NCBI GenBank assembly: GCA_003165335.1
Contig: PLTD01000060.1
Coordinates: 1 to 64,000 of the forward strand
Source of the DNA: Rhodospirillales bacterium
GTDB taxonomy: Bacteria; Pseudomonadota; Alphaproteobacteria; BOG-932; Roseiterribacteraceae
DNA length: 64,000 nucleotides
Direction of reading: 5' to 3'
The position numbers were made by a program, and so were the translations under genes. Positions within the stretch are counted from its first letter, which is position 1. Every line of letters starts with the position of its first letter. Under the pieces are notes generated by a model. It saw only the letters and a program-made list of their open reading frames with translations. It made no database searches and was not told where the DNA came from. Of this stretch, positions 1 to 7,589 are shown one piece after another.

Positions 1-53
1 TGCTCTATTTCAAAGACACAAGGGGGGCGAGCCAAACACACCCGCCTTGACGC

Positions 54-497
54 ATGACTTTTCTGTACGTACAAAATTGTAAATATTGTGTAGCCGTACT
101 TTTTGAGCGGGACACTGAAAAGGCGCAGGTAAATCTCGCCAAGCATGGGGTCTCGTTCGATCTGGCGCGGCGGGTCTGGGACGACCCTCTGCATGTCATC
201 TTCCCGGATCGCTTCGAGGCCGACGAAGAACGGTGGCATGCCATCGGCATGGTGGGTTCGGTCGCCATTTTGCTCGTCGTACATATATATCCGAATGCCG
301 AAGACGAGGGATTGGTGCTGATTATTGGTGCGCGGAAGGTAACCGCTCATGAAAGGAAGCGATATGAACAGGAAGGCGCTTATCCCCGACGAACTCGACC
401 AGCTGACAAAATTGGCTGCGTTACCCGAGGAACAAATCGATACTGCCGATATTCCCGAGGCTCCCGCCGGGAGTTGGATTCACGCAAGGCGGGGTGA
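54..497 (+). CDS. brnT: BrnT-family ribonuclease toxin
   Basis: BrnT toxins are small RelE-fold ribonucleases neutralised by the DNA-binding antitoxin BrnA. The core is clear: F-E-x-D-x-x-K-A-x-x-N-x-x-KHGVSF near residues 17-35, a D-P-L/F-P-D segment, a hydrophobic strand (AILLVVHIY), and the closing I-I-x-A-R-K-x-T-x-x-E-x-x-x-Y-E motif near residues 100-115. The usual family end is just after that motif. Here the frame stays open for about 35 more residues and runs deep into brnA. The ATG at 54 is the only usable start before the conserved core. A perfect palindrome TGTACGTACA (64-73) lies just inside the reading frame and could be part of an autoregulatory site. Confidence 0.87.
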   Translation: MTFLYVQNCKYCVAVLFERDTEKAQVNLAKHGVSFDLARRVWDDPLHVIFPDRFEADEERWHAIGMVGSVAILLVVHIYPNAEDEGLVLIIGARKVTAHERKRYEQEGAYPRRTRPADKIGCVTRGTNRYCRYSRGSRRELDSRKAG

Positions 498-651
498 ACT
501 CTATCGTCCATTGAAACAGCCGGTGACCCTTCGTCTGGATGCGGATGTCGTTATCTGGTTCAAAGAGCATGCCATGAGCGGCGGTTACCAAACGGAGATA
601 AACCGTGTCCTCCGCCGTCATGTGGCGGAAACGGAGAAACGCCACGCGTGA
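364..651 (+). CDS. brnA: BrnA-family antitoxin
   Basis: This is the partner antitoxin of the preceding BrnT. The C-terminal half carries the BrnA ribbon-helix-helix signature (VTLRLDADVVIWFK, then GYQTEINRVLRRHV), which dimerises and binds its own promoter; the N-terminal half is the toxin-contacting region. The ORF track opens at 349, but the ATG at 364 has a good ribosome site (AAAGGAAG) 4-5 bases upstream, so I prefer it; this gives 95 residues. The gene lies largely inside the 3' part of the brnT frame (134 bp shared), an unusually long overlap for this module. Confidence 0.88.
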   Translation: MNRKALIPDELDQLTKLAALPEEQIDTADIPEAPAGSWIHARRGELYRPLKQPVTLRLDADVVIWFKEHAMSGGYQTEINRVLRRHVAETEKRHA

Positions 652-654
652 AAT

Positions 655-707
655 GGCTTGCCGCTTTGCGGCAATCGGCGGATTACGTTGCGCTCATCCG
701 CCTTACG
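655..707. repeat. REP-like palindromic element, copy 1
   Basis: This is an imperfect palindromic unit of the REP/BIME type, with core CGGATTACG-n-CGCTCATCCG preceded by GCCGCTTTGCGGC. It sits just past the brnA stop. It matches the element at 1297-1348 at 47 of 52 aligned positions, in the same orientation. Confidence 0.75.
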
Positions 708-801
708 CTTTCGATCGGAGTCCGATTTCTCGTTATATGACGCTCGCAGATCGAACCACGTTTTCACAATCAACAAGTTTTGTAATTTATGCCGAAGGAA
801 A

Positions 802-1281
802 CTAGCGGTGTGCCCGCAGCGTCTCTTCGATGAATTGTGTTTTGCATTCGCGGTAGCCTTCCTCGTCAAGGTCGGCGGCCCCATGCTTGACTGCGTTGTA
901 GCGGTTGCGGAGGCCTTGGCCTCGATTCAACAGGTCGCGGAAAGTCCGGAAGAATTCGAATTCCGAGCCTAGGTCTACTAGCTGAACGGTCACATCCATC
1001 GGATATCGGTCGGTCACAAAGTGGTGGAGCTGCGTCGTCTGAAGTGTCTCCGGCTTGAGCCGAAACCCCACACGCTCGATTGTTGCGGCCGCCTGTTCGA
1101 ACTGGTCAGCGCTTACCCCAATGAAGACGTCCAGGTCACCCTTGGAGACCGCCCCGGGAATTGCCGAAGAACCAATGTGCTCGATTACCGCCCCTGGCAG
1201 GAGCAGCTGAAACTCGGCTGCCAGCGAATCGTATATCGCAGCTGCCCGGGGCTGATAATCGGACGTGTCGAGCAAACGCAT
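802..1281 (-). CDS. GrpB-family (UPF0157) nucleotidyltransferase-like protein
   Basis: This 159-residue protein belongs to the GrpB/UPF0157 family, which has a nucleotidyltransferase fold and no firmly established role. Visible hallmarks are the I-G-S-S-A-I-P-G motif near residues 36-43 and K-x-D-L-D-V-F-I near 47-54, equivalent to the GS and DxD metal-binding motifs of nucleotidyltransferases, followed by HHFVTDR and the C-terminal Y-x-x-x-K-x-x-F-I. Some family members are fused to dephospho-CoA kinase; this one stands alone. The ATG at 1281 has a TAAGGA ribosome site. The gene is bracketed by two direct REP-like repeats, so it may be an accessory insertion. Confidence 0.88.
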   Translation of the reverse strand: MRLLDTSDYQPRAAAIYDSLAAEFQLLLPGAVIEHIGSSAIPGAVSKGDLDVFIGVSADQFEQAAATIERVGFRLKPETLQTTQLHHFVTDRYPMDVTVQLVDLGSEFEFFRTFRDLLNRGQGLRNRYNAVKHGAADLDEEGYRECKTQFIEETLRAHR

Positions 1282-1296
1282 GAGGCATCCTTAGGG

Positions 1297-1348
1297 GGCT
1301 TGTCGCTTTGCGGCATTCGGCGGATTACGCTGCGCTTATCCGCCCTAC
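1297..1348. repeat. REP-like palindromic element, copy 2
   Basis: This is the second direct copy of the element at 655-707 (GGCTTGTCGCTTTGCGGCATTCGG and onward). It lies between the GrpB gene start and the 3' end of the acyl-CoA synthetase gene. The palindrome may also act in RNA as a hairpin at the synthetase transcript end. Confidence 0.75.
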
Positions 1349-1353
1349 TGTTT

Positions 1354-3300
1354 CTAAAGCCTTTCGCTGACGGCTTCTAAAATCGCATCCAGCGAGTCCG
1401 GGTCTTCCAACCCGGTCGTGTCGCTCGAGATTTTTCCGTCCTGCACAGCCTCGCGCAACAGGCGGCGCATGATCTTGCCGGCGCGGGTCTTGGGGATGGC
1501 GCGGGTGACATAGACGCGGTGAAGTCGCGCAATTCCACCGATCGCAGCGTCGACCGCGGTCGTTACCGCGGCCTCCACCTGGCTGCGATCGGCAGAGGGC
1601 ATCAGGGTGACGAAGGCGACCGGTACCGTGCCTTTCACCGCGTCGTCGACGCCGATCACCGCAGCCTCGGCCACGCCTGCCTGGGCGGTCACCGCGGATT
1701 CGATCTCCATCGTGCTGATCCGGTGTGCGGCCACATTGATCACGTCGTCCGTCCGGCCGATGACCCAGAGGTGGCCGTCCGGATCCAGTATCGCCCGATC
1801 GGATGTCTGGTACCTGCCGGGGAAGCGCGAGAAATAGCCGCTTAGATAGCGCGGATGATCACCCCAGATTGTGCGAGCGAGCGTCGGGAACGGGTGGGTC
1901 AGAACCAGATTGCCGGGTGTGCCAGGCGGCGCCGGTTCGCCGTCGTCGTCCAGAATTTCAAAACCGTGACCCGGGACGGTGCGTCCGCATGAGCCGGCCT
2001 TGATCTCATCGACTCCGGCAATCGGATAGGTCCAGGTCGAGCCGGTTTCGCTCTGCCCATAGGCATTGATGACCGGCACGCCAGAGCCCATGTGCTGCGC
2101 CGTCCAGCGGAAGGTGTCGATGTCGAGCGGTTCGCCCTGAAGGCTGACGAGCCGTAATTTGGGAAGAGGGTGGGCGGCGGCCAAGGTATCACCGGCGCTG
2201 CGCAACATGCGGGCCAGGGTGGGTGCGGCCAGCAGCTTGGTCACGCCATGGCGTTCCATGATTTCATAGAAGCGGGCGTGGCTCGGCGTATCCAGCGCGC
2301 CCTCATAGCACAGCATGGTCATGCCGTGGGCCAGGCCGCCGATGACGGCGTGGATCGGAAAGGTCAGCCAGCCGACATCGGCGGCGCACCAATAGACGTC
2401 GCCTTCCTCAGGATTGATCTGCCATTGAACATTCGCCCAAGTTCCGAGCAGGAAGCCCGCGACGCTGTGGACCAGGCCCTTGGGCTTGGCTTCGGTGCCG
2501 CTGGTGAAGATCAGGAACGACGGGGCGTTGGCCTCGAGCGGCAGGCACGGGCAGTCGGGGGATTGGGAGGCGACCAGGGCCTCATAGGCGGTCTCGCCAT
2601 CCTGCAAGGCGGGGCGCTTTCCGGTGCGGTCAATCACCAGGCTATGTTCGACGCTGGACGCCTTGCGGCGGGCCAGCCGCAGATTCTCCAGAAGCGGGAT
2701 ATTGCGGCCACGGCGCAGGCTGCTGTCGGCGGTGATCACCAGCTTGGCGTGGGCCGCCTGCAGTCGCAAGGCGACGGCATCGGGCGAGAAGCCAGCGAAA
2801 ATAACGGTATAGATCGCGCCGATGCGGTTGCAGGCATGAATTGCGACGAAGGCTTCGGGCAGATTCGGCAGATAAATGGCGACGACTTCGCCCTTGCCGA
2901 TGCCTAAGGATTTCAGGCCATTGGCCAGCCGCGCGACGGCATCTCGCAGCTCAAGATAGGTCAGGCGGCGGATGGCGCCGTCTTCGCCCTCCCAAATGAT
3001 GGCGGTGCGGCTGGCGACTACCGGGTTCTCGGCATGGCGATCGACGCAATTGTCCGCGACATTGATCGTGCCGCCGGCAAAATAGCTGAGGTCACCGAAC
3101 CCGCCGGCGCGGACCTGGTCCCAGGGGCGGGTCCAGCGGAAATGTTTGGCGACCCACACCCAATAGGCATCGGGATCCTCGGCCTCCAGCTGCCGGGCTT
3201 CGGCGAGGCGGGCGGTTTGGGCCTTAGATCGAAATCCCGGCGCGAGCGGCATGGCGGATTCGCGCAGAAGCGCGGCCAGAACAGAATCGGATAAGTTCAC
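1354..3300 (-). CDS. Acetyl/propionyl-CoA synthetase family (AMP-forming acyl-CoA ligase)
   Basis: This 648-residue ANL-superfamily enzyme should activate a short-chain acid to acyl-adenylate and then to acyl-CoA. The ACS N-terminal domain (YWVWVAKHFRWTRPWDQV) is followed by the phosphate-binding loop FTSGTEAKPKG near residue 265, YGQSETG near 418, and PKTRAGKIMRR with the adenylation lysine near 610. Two usually conserved places differ: the YQTGD-type motif reads YQTSD and the hinge reads INVAAHR rather than INVSGHR. Substrate could be acetate, propionate or a related acid. The start is GTG at 3300 with GAGG upstream. It is the last gene of the lptF–rsmA run, 16 bp behind rsmA. Confidence 0.88.
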   Translation of the reverse strand: MNLSDSVLAALLRESAMPLAPGFRSKAQTARLAEARQLEAEDPDAYWVWVAKHFRWTRPWDQVRAGGFGDLSYFAGGTINVADNCVDRHAENPVVASRTAIIWEGEDGAIRRLTYLELRDAVARLANGLKSLGIGKGEVVAIYLPNLPEAFVAIHACNRIGAIYTVIFAGFSPDAVALRLQAAHAKLVITADSSLRRGRNIPLLENLRLARRKASSVEHSLVIDRTGKRPALQDGETAYEALVASQSPDCPCLPLEANAPSFLIFTSGTEAKPKGLVHSVAGFLLGTWANVQWQINPEEGDVYWCAADVGWLTFPIHAVIGGLAHGMTMLCYEGALDTPSHARFYEIMERHGVTKLLAAPTLARMLRSAGDTLAAAHPLPKLRLVSLQGEPLDIDTFRWTAQHMGSGVPVINAYGQSETGSTWTYPIAGVDEIKAGSCGRTVPGHGFEILDDDGEPAPPGTPGNLVLTHPFPTLARTIWGDHPRYLSGYFSRFPGRYQTSDRAILDPDGHLWVIGRTDDVINVAAHRISTMEIESAVTAQAGVAEAAVIGVDDAVKGTVPVAFVTLMPSADRSQVEAAVTTAVDAAIGGIARLHRVYVTRAIPKTRAGKIMRRLLREAVQDGKISSDTTGLEDPDSLDAILEAVSERL

Positions 3301-3316
3301 AACCCCAGCGTCCTCT

Positions 3317-4162
3317 TTAGTGGGACATTCTTTCCCATATCATGGCGAGGCGCCGAAATGCATCGACGTTCAGCTCCTCCGCTCGGGAGGTTTGATCGAT
3401 TCCCGCGGCCTCCAATAATTTCAACGGCTCGGAGACGAAACCGCGCAGCCCTGCGCGGAGCATTTTGCGCCTTTGCCCGAAGGCGGCGGCCACGACGGTT
3501 TCCATCGCCGCGAAACTCGGTTCCTCCGCAGTCATCGTCCGGGGCGTCATCCTGACGACCGAGGAGACGACATTGGGTGGCGGGGTAAAGGCCGAGGCCG
3601 GAATGTCGAACTCGAGGGTGACATCCATCAGCCACTGGGTCATTACCGACAGCCGGCCGTATTCCTTGGTGCGGGGCTTTGCCGTCAGCCGAAGAGCGAC
3701 CTCCCGCTGGAACATCAGCGTCAGGCTGACAAATTCTTTTGCCTGCTTCAGCCAGCCGATCAGCAGCGGCGTGGCGACGTTGTAGGGTAGGTTCGCGATG
3801 ATCGCGCGCGGGGCGGGCGCCAAGGCGATCGGATCGGTTTCCAGCGCATCCCCATGGATGACGGTCAGTTTTCCCTCGGCTGCAGCGACCAGCGTTTGAA
3901 GGGCGGCGACGCAACGCGGGTCGCGCTCGATCGCGATCACTTTTTGCGCGCCTCCGTCCAGTAATGCGCGGGTCAAACCGCCGGGTCCGGGTCCGATTTC
4001 GATCGCGTTGACGCCAGTCAAGTCGCCGGCTGTGCGCGCTATTTTTGCGGTTAAATTCAGGTCGAGCAGGAAGTGTTGACCAAGCCTTTTGTCGGCATCG
4101 AGCTGCCAGGCCTTGATCACGTCTCTCAGTGGCGGGAGGTCCGAAACCGTGTCAGCCGCCAC
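3317..4162 (-). CDS. rsmA: 16S rRNA (adenine1518/1519-N6)-dimethyltransferase
   Basis: RsmA/KsgA dimethylates two adjacent adenines in helix 45 of 16S rRNA during small-subunit assembly. Family motifs are present in order: LGQHFLLD near residue 28, the SAM-binding EIGPGPGGLTRALL near 55, IERDPR, the catalytic N-L-P-Y-N near 124, and the FTPPPNVVSSVVR segment near 190. At 281 residues it is close to family length. The GTG start overlaps the 3' end of pdxA by 11 bp, implying translational coupling in the surA–pdxA–rsmA order common in proteobacteria. Confidence 0.96.
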   Translation of the reverse strand: MAADTVSDLPPLRDVIKAWQLDADKRLGQHFLLDLNLTAKIARTAGDLTGVNAIEIGPGPGGLTRALLDGGAQKVIAIERDPRCVAALQTLVAAAEGKLTVIHGDALETDPIALAPAPRAIIANLPYNVATPLLIGWLKQAKEFVSLTLMFQREVALRLTAKPRTKEYGRLSVMTQWLMDVTLEFDIPASAFTPPPNVVSSVVRMTPRTMTAEEPSFAAMETVVAAAFGQRRKMLRAGLRGFVSEPLKLLEAAGIDQTSRAEELNVDAFRRLAMIWERMSH

Positions 4163-5144
4163 GGGCTAGCCGGGCTGCGAGATTGAGGGCGGCGATCAGG
4201 CTGTCCGGCTTGGCGGTTCCTGTGCCCGCGATGTCGATCGCGGTGCCGTGATCGGGGGAGGTTCGGATGAAATCCAGGCCCAGGGTGACATTGACACCAT
4301 GATCGTAATCTATTGTTTTCAAGGGGATAAGTGCTTGATCGTGATAGTGACAGATCGCAACGTCGTAGGTTTCGCGGGCCCGCGGGTGAAACATCGTGTC
4401 CGGCGATTTCGGCCCCTCGACATTCCAGCCTTCGGCCTTGAGCGCGGCGATCGCCGGCATGACAATATCGATCTCTTCCCGGCCCAATGCCCCGTCTTCG
4501 CCCGCATGCGGATTGACGCCGGCCATGGCGATTCGCGGCTGCGCTATGCCGAATTGTCTCTGCAGGGCCAGGGCGGCGATGCGCGCCTTGGTGACGATTT
4601 CCTCCACGCTCAGCATGTCCAACGCAGTACGGAGAGACTGATGAACGGTAATCGGCACCACGCGCAGCCCGTCGATGACCAGCATCATGACGGGCGGTGT
4701 CTCGCTTCCGGCCAGTGCAGCCAGGAACTCGGTATGGCCGGGATAAGAAAAGCCGGCTGCATAAAGCGTGCTTTTCTGAATGGGATTGGTGACCATTGCC
4801 GCTGCCTGACCGGCGATTACCAGAGCATGGGCGCGGGTAATGCTTTCGATCACTGCATTTGCATTAGCAGGATCGAGCTGTCCAGGAGACGCAATTACAG
4901 CGTGTTCAAGCGACAAAACAGGCAGCGCGTCGCCGAATCGAGCCTGTGCGGGGGACTCGATTTTGGCAATCGGTATGTCGAGCCCCAACATGGCGGCCAA
5001 CCCCCGCAGCCTGTCTGCATGGTCGATCAGAAAGAACGGCGCTACCGGCTGGTTATCGCGCTCAAGCCATGATTTCAGTGCAATTTCCCCGCCGATACCG
5101 GCGGGCTCGCCCATCGTCAGGCATAGCGGCAGCAGATCCGCCAT
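4152..5144 (-). CDS. pdxA: 4-hydroxythreonine-4-phosphate dehydrogenase
   Basis: PdxA oxidises 4-phosphohydroxy-L-threonine in the DXP-dependent route to pyridoxal 5'-phosphate. The 330-residue protein shows TMGEPAGIGGEI at the N-terminus, the metal-ligand histidine segments GHTEFLA and VHQSLR, and HYHDQALIPLK followed by NVTLGLDFIRTSPDHGTA near the C-terminus, all diagnostic of PdxA. The ATG at 5144 is 10 bp behind the surA stop, and its end overlaps rsmA. Confidence 0.96.
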   Translation of the reverse strand: MADLLPLCLTMGEPAGIGGEIALKSWLERDNQPVAPFFLIDHADRLRGLAAMLGLDIPIAKIESPAQARFGDALPVLSLEHAVIASPGQLDPANANAVIESITRAHALVIAGQAAAMVTNPIQKSTLYAAGFSYPGHTEFLAALAGSETPPVMMLVIDGLRVVPITVHQSLRTALDMLSVEEIVTKARIAALALQRQFGIAQPRIAMAGVNPHAGEDGALGREEIDIVMPAIAALKAEGWNVEGPKSPDTMFHPRARETYDVAICHYHDQALIPLKTIDYDHGVNVTLGLDFIRTSPDHGTAIDIAGTGTAKPDSLIAALNLAARLARGG

Positions 5145-5154
5145 GACCTGTGCT

Positions 5155-6453
5155 TTAGACCCTGACGTCTACGAAGCCAGATGAGCGCAGATCGCTAAGA
5201 TATCGCTGCTGCTGCATATCCAGCCGGTCGAGAAATATCTGAGTGCCGACCTGTTCCTTCGTCGGTGGCTCACGCTTAGGCGGATCTTTCCTGGCGCAGA
5301 CCATGAACAGCATCATGCCGTCGTTGGTCGGAACCGGCTGGCTGATCTGGTTTACGGCCAGTGTGCCGACGGCCGCAGCTATGCCACGCGGCAAGCTGGA
5401 GACCTTAACCATTTGCCCGGGGGGGCCGAGATCTCCGCCTAGCCCATCGCGTTTGCCCTTGGCATCGATTGCAGCACAGTTGGACAGAGTTGCGCCAATC
5501 TGTTGGGCCTCTTGAACAAGGCGGGGCAGGTCCTCTTTCGTAGGTTGTTTGGTGAAGGGAATCAGTACGTTCTTGAGATGGATCTCCGCCAAGTTCGGAT
5601 CCCCCGCCAGTGCGTCACCTTTGGCGCGCAATAGCACGATATTATACCCGGCTTGAGACCTTACAGGTTGGCTGATGGTCCCCGGGGCCATTTTGCGGAT
5701 CGTCTGGTCGATTTCATCGGGTAGTTCGCCGTCCTGAACGGTCCCAAGGTCGCCGCCCTGGGCCGCGCCGGCGGCCTGGCTGAACTGCTGCGCGAGTTTG
5801 GCAAAATTGGCGCCGTGCTGGAGTTGATCTTCCAGATTATCCGCGAAAGCCTTAACACGGGCGTCGTCCGACGGGGAATCGACCGACAGGAATATCTCGG
5901 CAACGAGATATTGCTGCTTGTTAACGCTGGCCATCATTTTGGAATAGGCGGCGTCGATCTCTTCGTCCGTTACCTCGACGCGATGACGAATTTCCTTTTG
6001 GACAACTTTGCGCCAGGCCACTTGAGCGTTCGTCTGTTTTTCCATCGTGGAAAACGGAACACCCTGCTTGGCCAACAATTCCTTGAACTGATCCAATGTC
6101 TGATGATTGGACTCTGCGGTCTGCTTCAGCTCGTTTTGAACTTCTTCCTTGTCGACGGTGAGCTTCAGCCGTTTCGCTTCCTGAATGCGGAGCTGGTCGT
6201 CGATCAGGGAGCGAAGTACCTGTGGCATCAATTTCTCGCGAACCTCAGGCGTGTCGGGGTAACTGCCTGCCAGCATGGCAAGTTTTATACGCCCGTTCAG
6301 GTCGTCCTCCGAGATTGCCTCGTCGTTAACGACGGCAACGATCTTTTCCACGGGGTCTGCGGCATGCACCGAACTGGGGTGCAGCATCAGCACAACGGCG
6401 GCCAGAGCCGCGCAGGCAGAAGTTCGAAGAAGCGAAGGTCTAAGGTTGGTCAT
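5155..6453 (-). CDS. surA: Periplasmic chaperone/peptidyl-prolyl isomerase SurA
   Basis: SurA escorts outer-membrane proteins across the periplasm. The ORF track opens at 6555 inside lptG; I take the ATG at 6453, which yields a proper signal peptide (about 30 residues, hydrophobic core ACAALAAVVLML, cleavage after VHA) and 432 residues. The SurA N-terminal domain (VVNDEAISEDDLNGRI) is followed by one recognisable parvulin domain (EIFLSV...GGDLG...Y-N-I-V) at about 200-310 and a second, degenerate one at about 320-415. It lies 35 bp behind lptG in the same operon. Confidence 0.93.
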   Translation of the reverse strand: MTNLRPSLLRTSACAALAAVVLMLHPSSVHAADPVEKIVAVVNDEAISEDDLNGRIKLAMLAGSYPDTPEVREKLMPQVLRSLIDDQLRIQEAKRLKLTVDKEEVQNELKQTAESNHQTLDQFKELLAKQGVPFSTMEKQTNAQVAWRKVVQKEIRHRVEVTDEEIDAAYSKMMASVNKQQYLVAEIFLSVDSPSDDARVKAFADNLEDQLQHGANFAKLAQQFSQAAGAAQGGDLGTVQDGELPDEIDQTIRKMAPGTISQPVRSQAGYNIVLLRAKGDALAGDPNLAEIHLKNVLIPFTKQPTKEDLPRLVQEAQQIGATLSNCAAIDAKGKRDGLGGDLGPPGQMVKVSSLPRGIAAAVGTLAVNQISQPVPTNDGMMLFMVCARKDPPKREPPTKEQVGTQIFLDRLDMQQQRYLSDLRSSGFVDVRV

Positions 6454-6488
6454 GGCACTCGGTTCTAGAGAAAAGCGTCGATGACGCG

Positions 6489-7589
6489 TTAGCCGTCTTC
6501 CAGGTACAGCAACGCGCCGATCCCGCCAAGGAGGCTGAGGCCGGCAGGCGTCCAAGCAGCGAGTGCGATCGGTATCGTTTCCGACTCACCCAGCGCGCGA
6601 ACGACGTTGCCAAGGAAAAATAGCGCAAATGCGGCAACGATGCCGGTTGCTATAACAAAAAGAGTGCCGCCGCGTCGTGTCTGTCGAAGCGCGGCAGCGG
6701 CGGCGATCAACACCAACCCACTAAACAAAAAGGGGTCGGCTAACAGTTCCAGATATTGGAGCCGGAGCCTGATAGCAGAAATGCCGGTCGCCTCCATCGT
6801 TTGGATATAGTGCTGGATCGTCCAGAAAGAGTGGCTTTTGGGTGAGGCGAATATTTCCTGGATCTTGCCGGGGGTCATATCTGTTGGGACGGTGGTTTGC
6901 GGAACCAAGGTCGGTGGTTCGTCCGGACGGTTTGGATAATTGAGTTTGCCGCCGTTTACGACCCAACTCGTCCCGACGAGGGCTGCATCGGGGGCATCCA
7001 ATCGCCCGGTAAGCTGGTCGGAGTCGGTTAGGAAATAGATGGACACATCCTTGAGCCGCCATGTCGAAGAATCGACATTGCGCGCGTGAATGATGGTGTA
7101 GGAATCGGTTCCGCTCTGCCTTAGCCAAAGACCGCCGGCAGAGAGATCGATCGTGCTTGTCTTTCCTCTCAGCAGAGTATTGTCCATCTGCTCAAATTTG
7201 GCGCTGAAAGCAGAACCTATAGGATTGATGAGCGTTACCTTGACGACGCCGATTGTGATTGCGACGAGTATTGCGGGCATCAGGAATTCCCACGCCGACA
7301 CGCCGACAGCACGCAGCACAACGAGTTCGCTCGTGCGCGTCAGTCGCCAAAATGTGAAGAGGGCGCCGAATAACACGGCAAACTGAAACAGTTGCTGGCC
7401 GACTTCCGGCAGCTGGAAAAACGACATCTTCGCAATTTGAGCGAACGTCACTTCCGGATGGCTGGCAGCCCGTCGGATCAATTCCAACGTGTCGATCAGG
7501 TAGATCACCGTCAGCAGAACGCTGACGAAGATAAGGAAACTGGTCAGATATTGGCGGCTGAGATATCTCAGCAATGTGAACGATTTCAT
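6489..7589 (-). CDS. lptG: LPS export ABC transporter permease LptG
   Basis: This is one of two YjgP/YjgQ-family permeases that, with LptB ATPase, extract LPS (or an equivalent glycolipid) from the inner membrane. Six membrane segments are visible, three at each end, around a periplasmic beta-rich domain (about 130-270). The ORF track starts at 7646, but the ATG at 7589 begins the conserved MKSFTLLRYLSRQYL and forms an exact ATGA overlap with the lptF stop, so 366 residues is more likely. This is strong evidence of translational coupling. Confidence 0.93.
   Translation of the reverse strand: MKSFTLLRYLSRQYLTSFLIFVSVLLTVIYLIDTLELIRRAASHPEVTFAQIAKMSFFQLPEVGQQLFQFAVLFGALFTFWRLTRTSELVVLRAVGVSAWEFLMPAILVAITIGVVKVTLINPIGSAFSAKFEQMDNTLLRGKTSTIDLSAGGLWLRQSGTDSYTIIHARNVDSSTWRLKDVSIYFLTDSDQLTGRLDAPDAALVGTSWVVNGGKLNYPNRPDEPPTLVPQTTVPTDMTPGKIQEIFASPKSHSFWTIQHYIQTMEATGISAIRLRLQYLELLADPFLFSGLVLIAAAAALRQTRRGGTLFVIATGIVAAFALFFLGNVVRALGESETIPIALAAWTPAGLSLLGGIGALLYLEDG

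Noticed and set aside
2170-2907. 245-residue + strand ORF opposite the acyl-CoA synthetase
   Set aside because: Low-complexity Gly/Gln-rich translation antisense to a conserved gene.
3297-3914. 205-residue minus-strand ORF overlapping rsmA
   Set aside because: Same strand but different frame from the clearly homologous rsmA.
4248-5072. 274-residue + strand ORF opposite pdxA
   Set aside because: It lies wholly antisense to a well-conserved gene, has no recognisable motif or ribosome site, and is the kind of shadow frame expected in GC-rich DNA.
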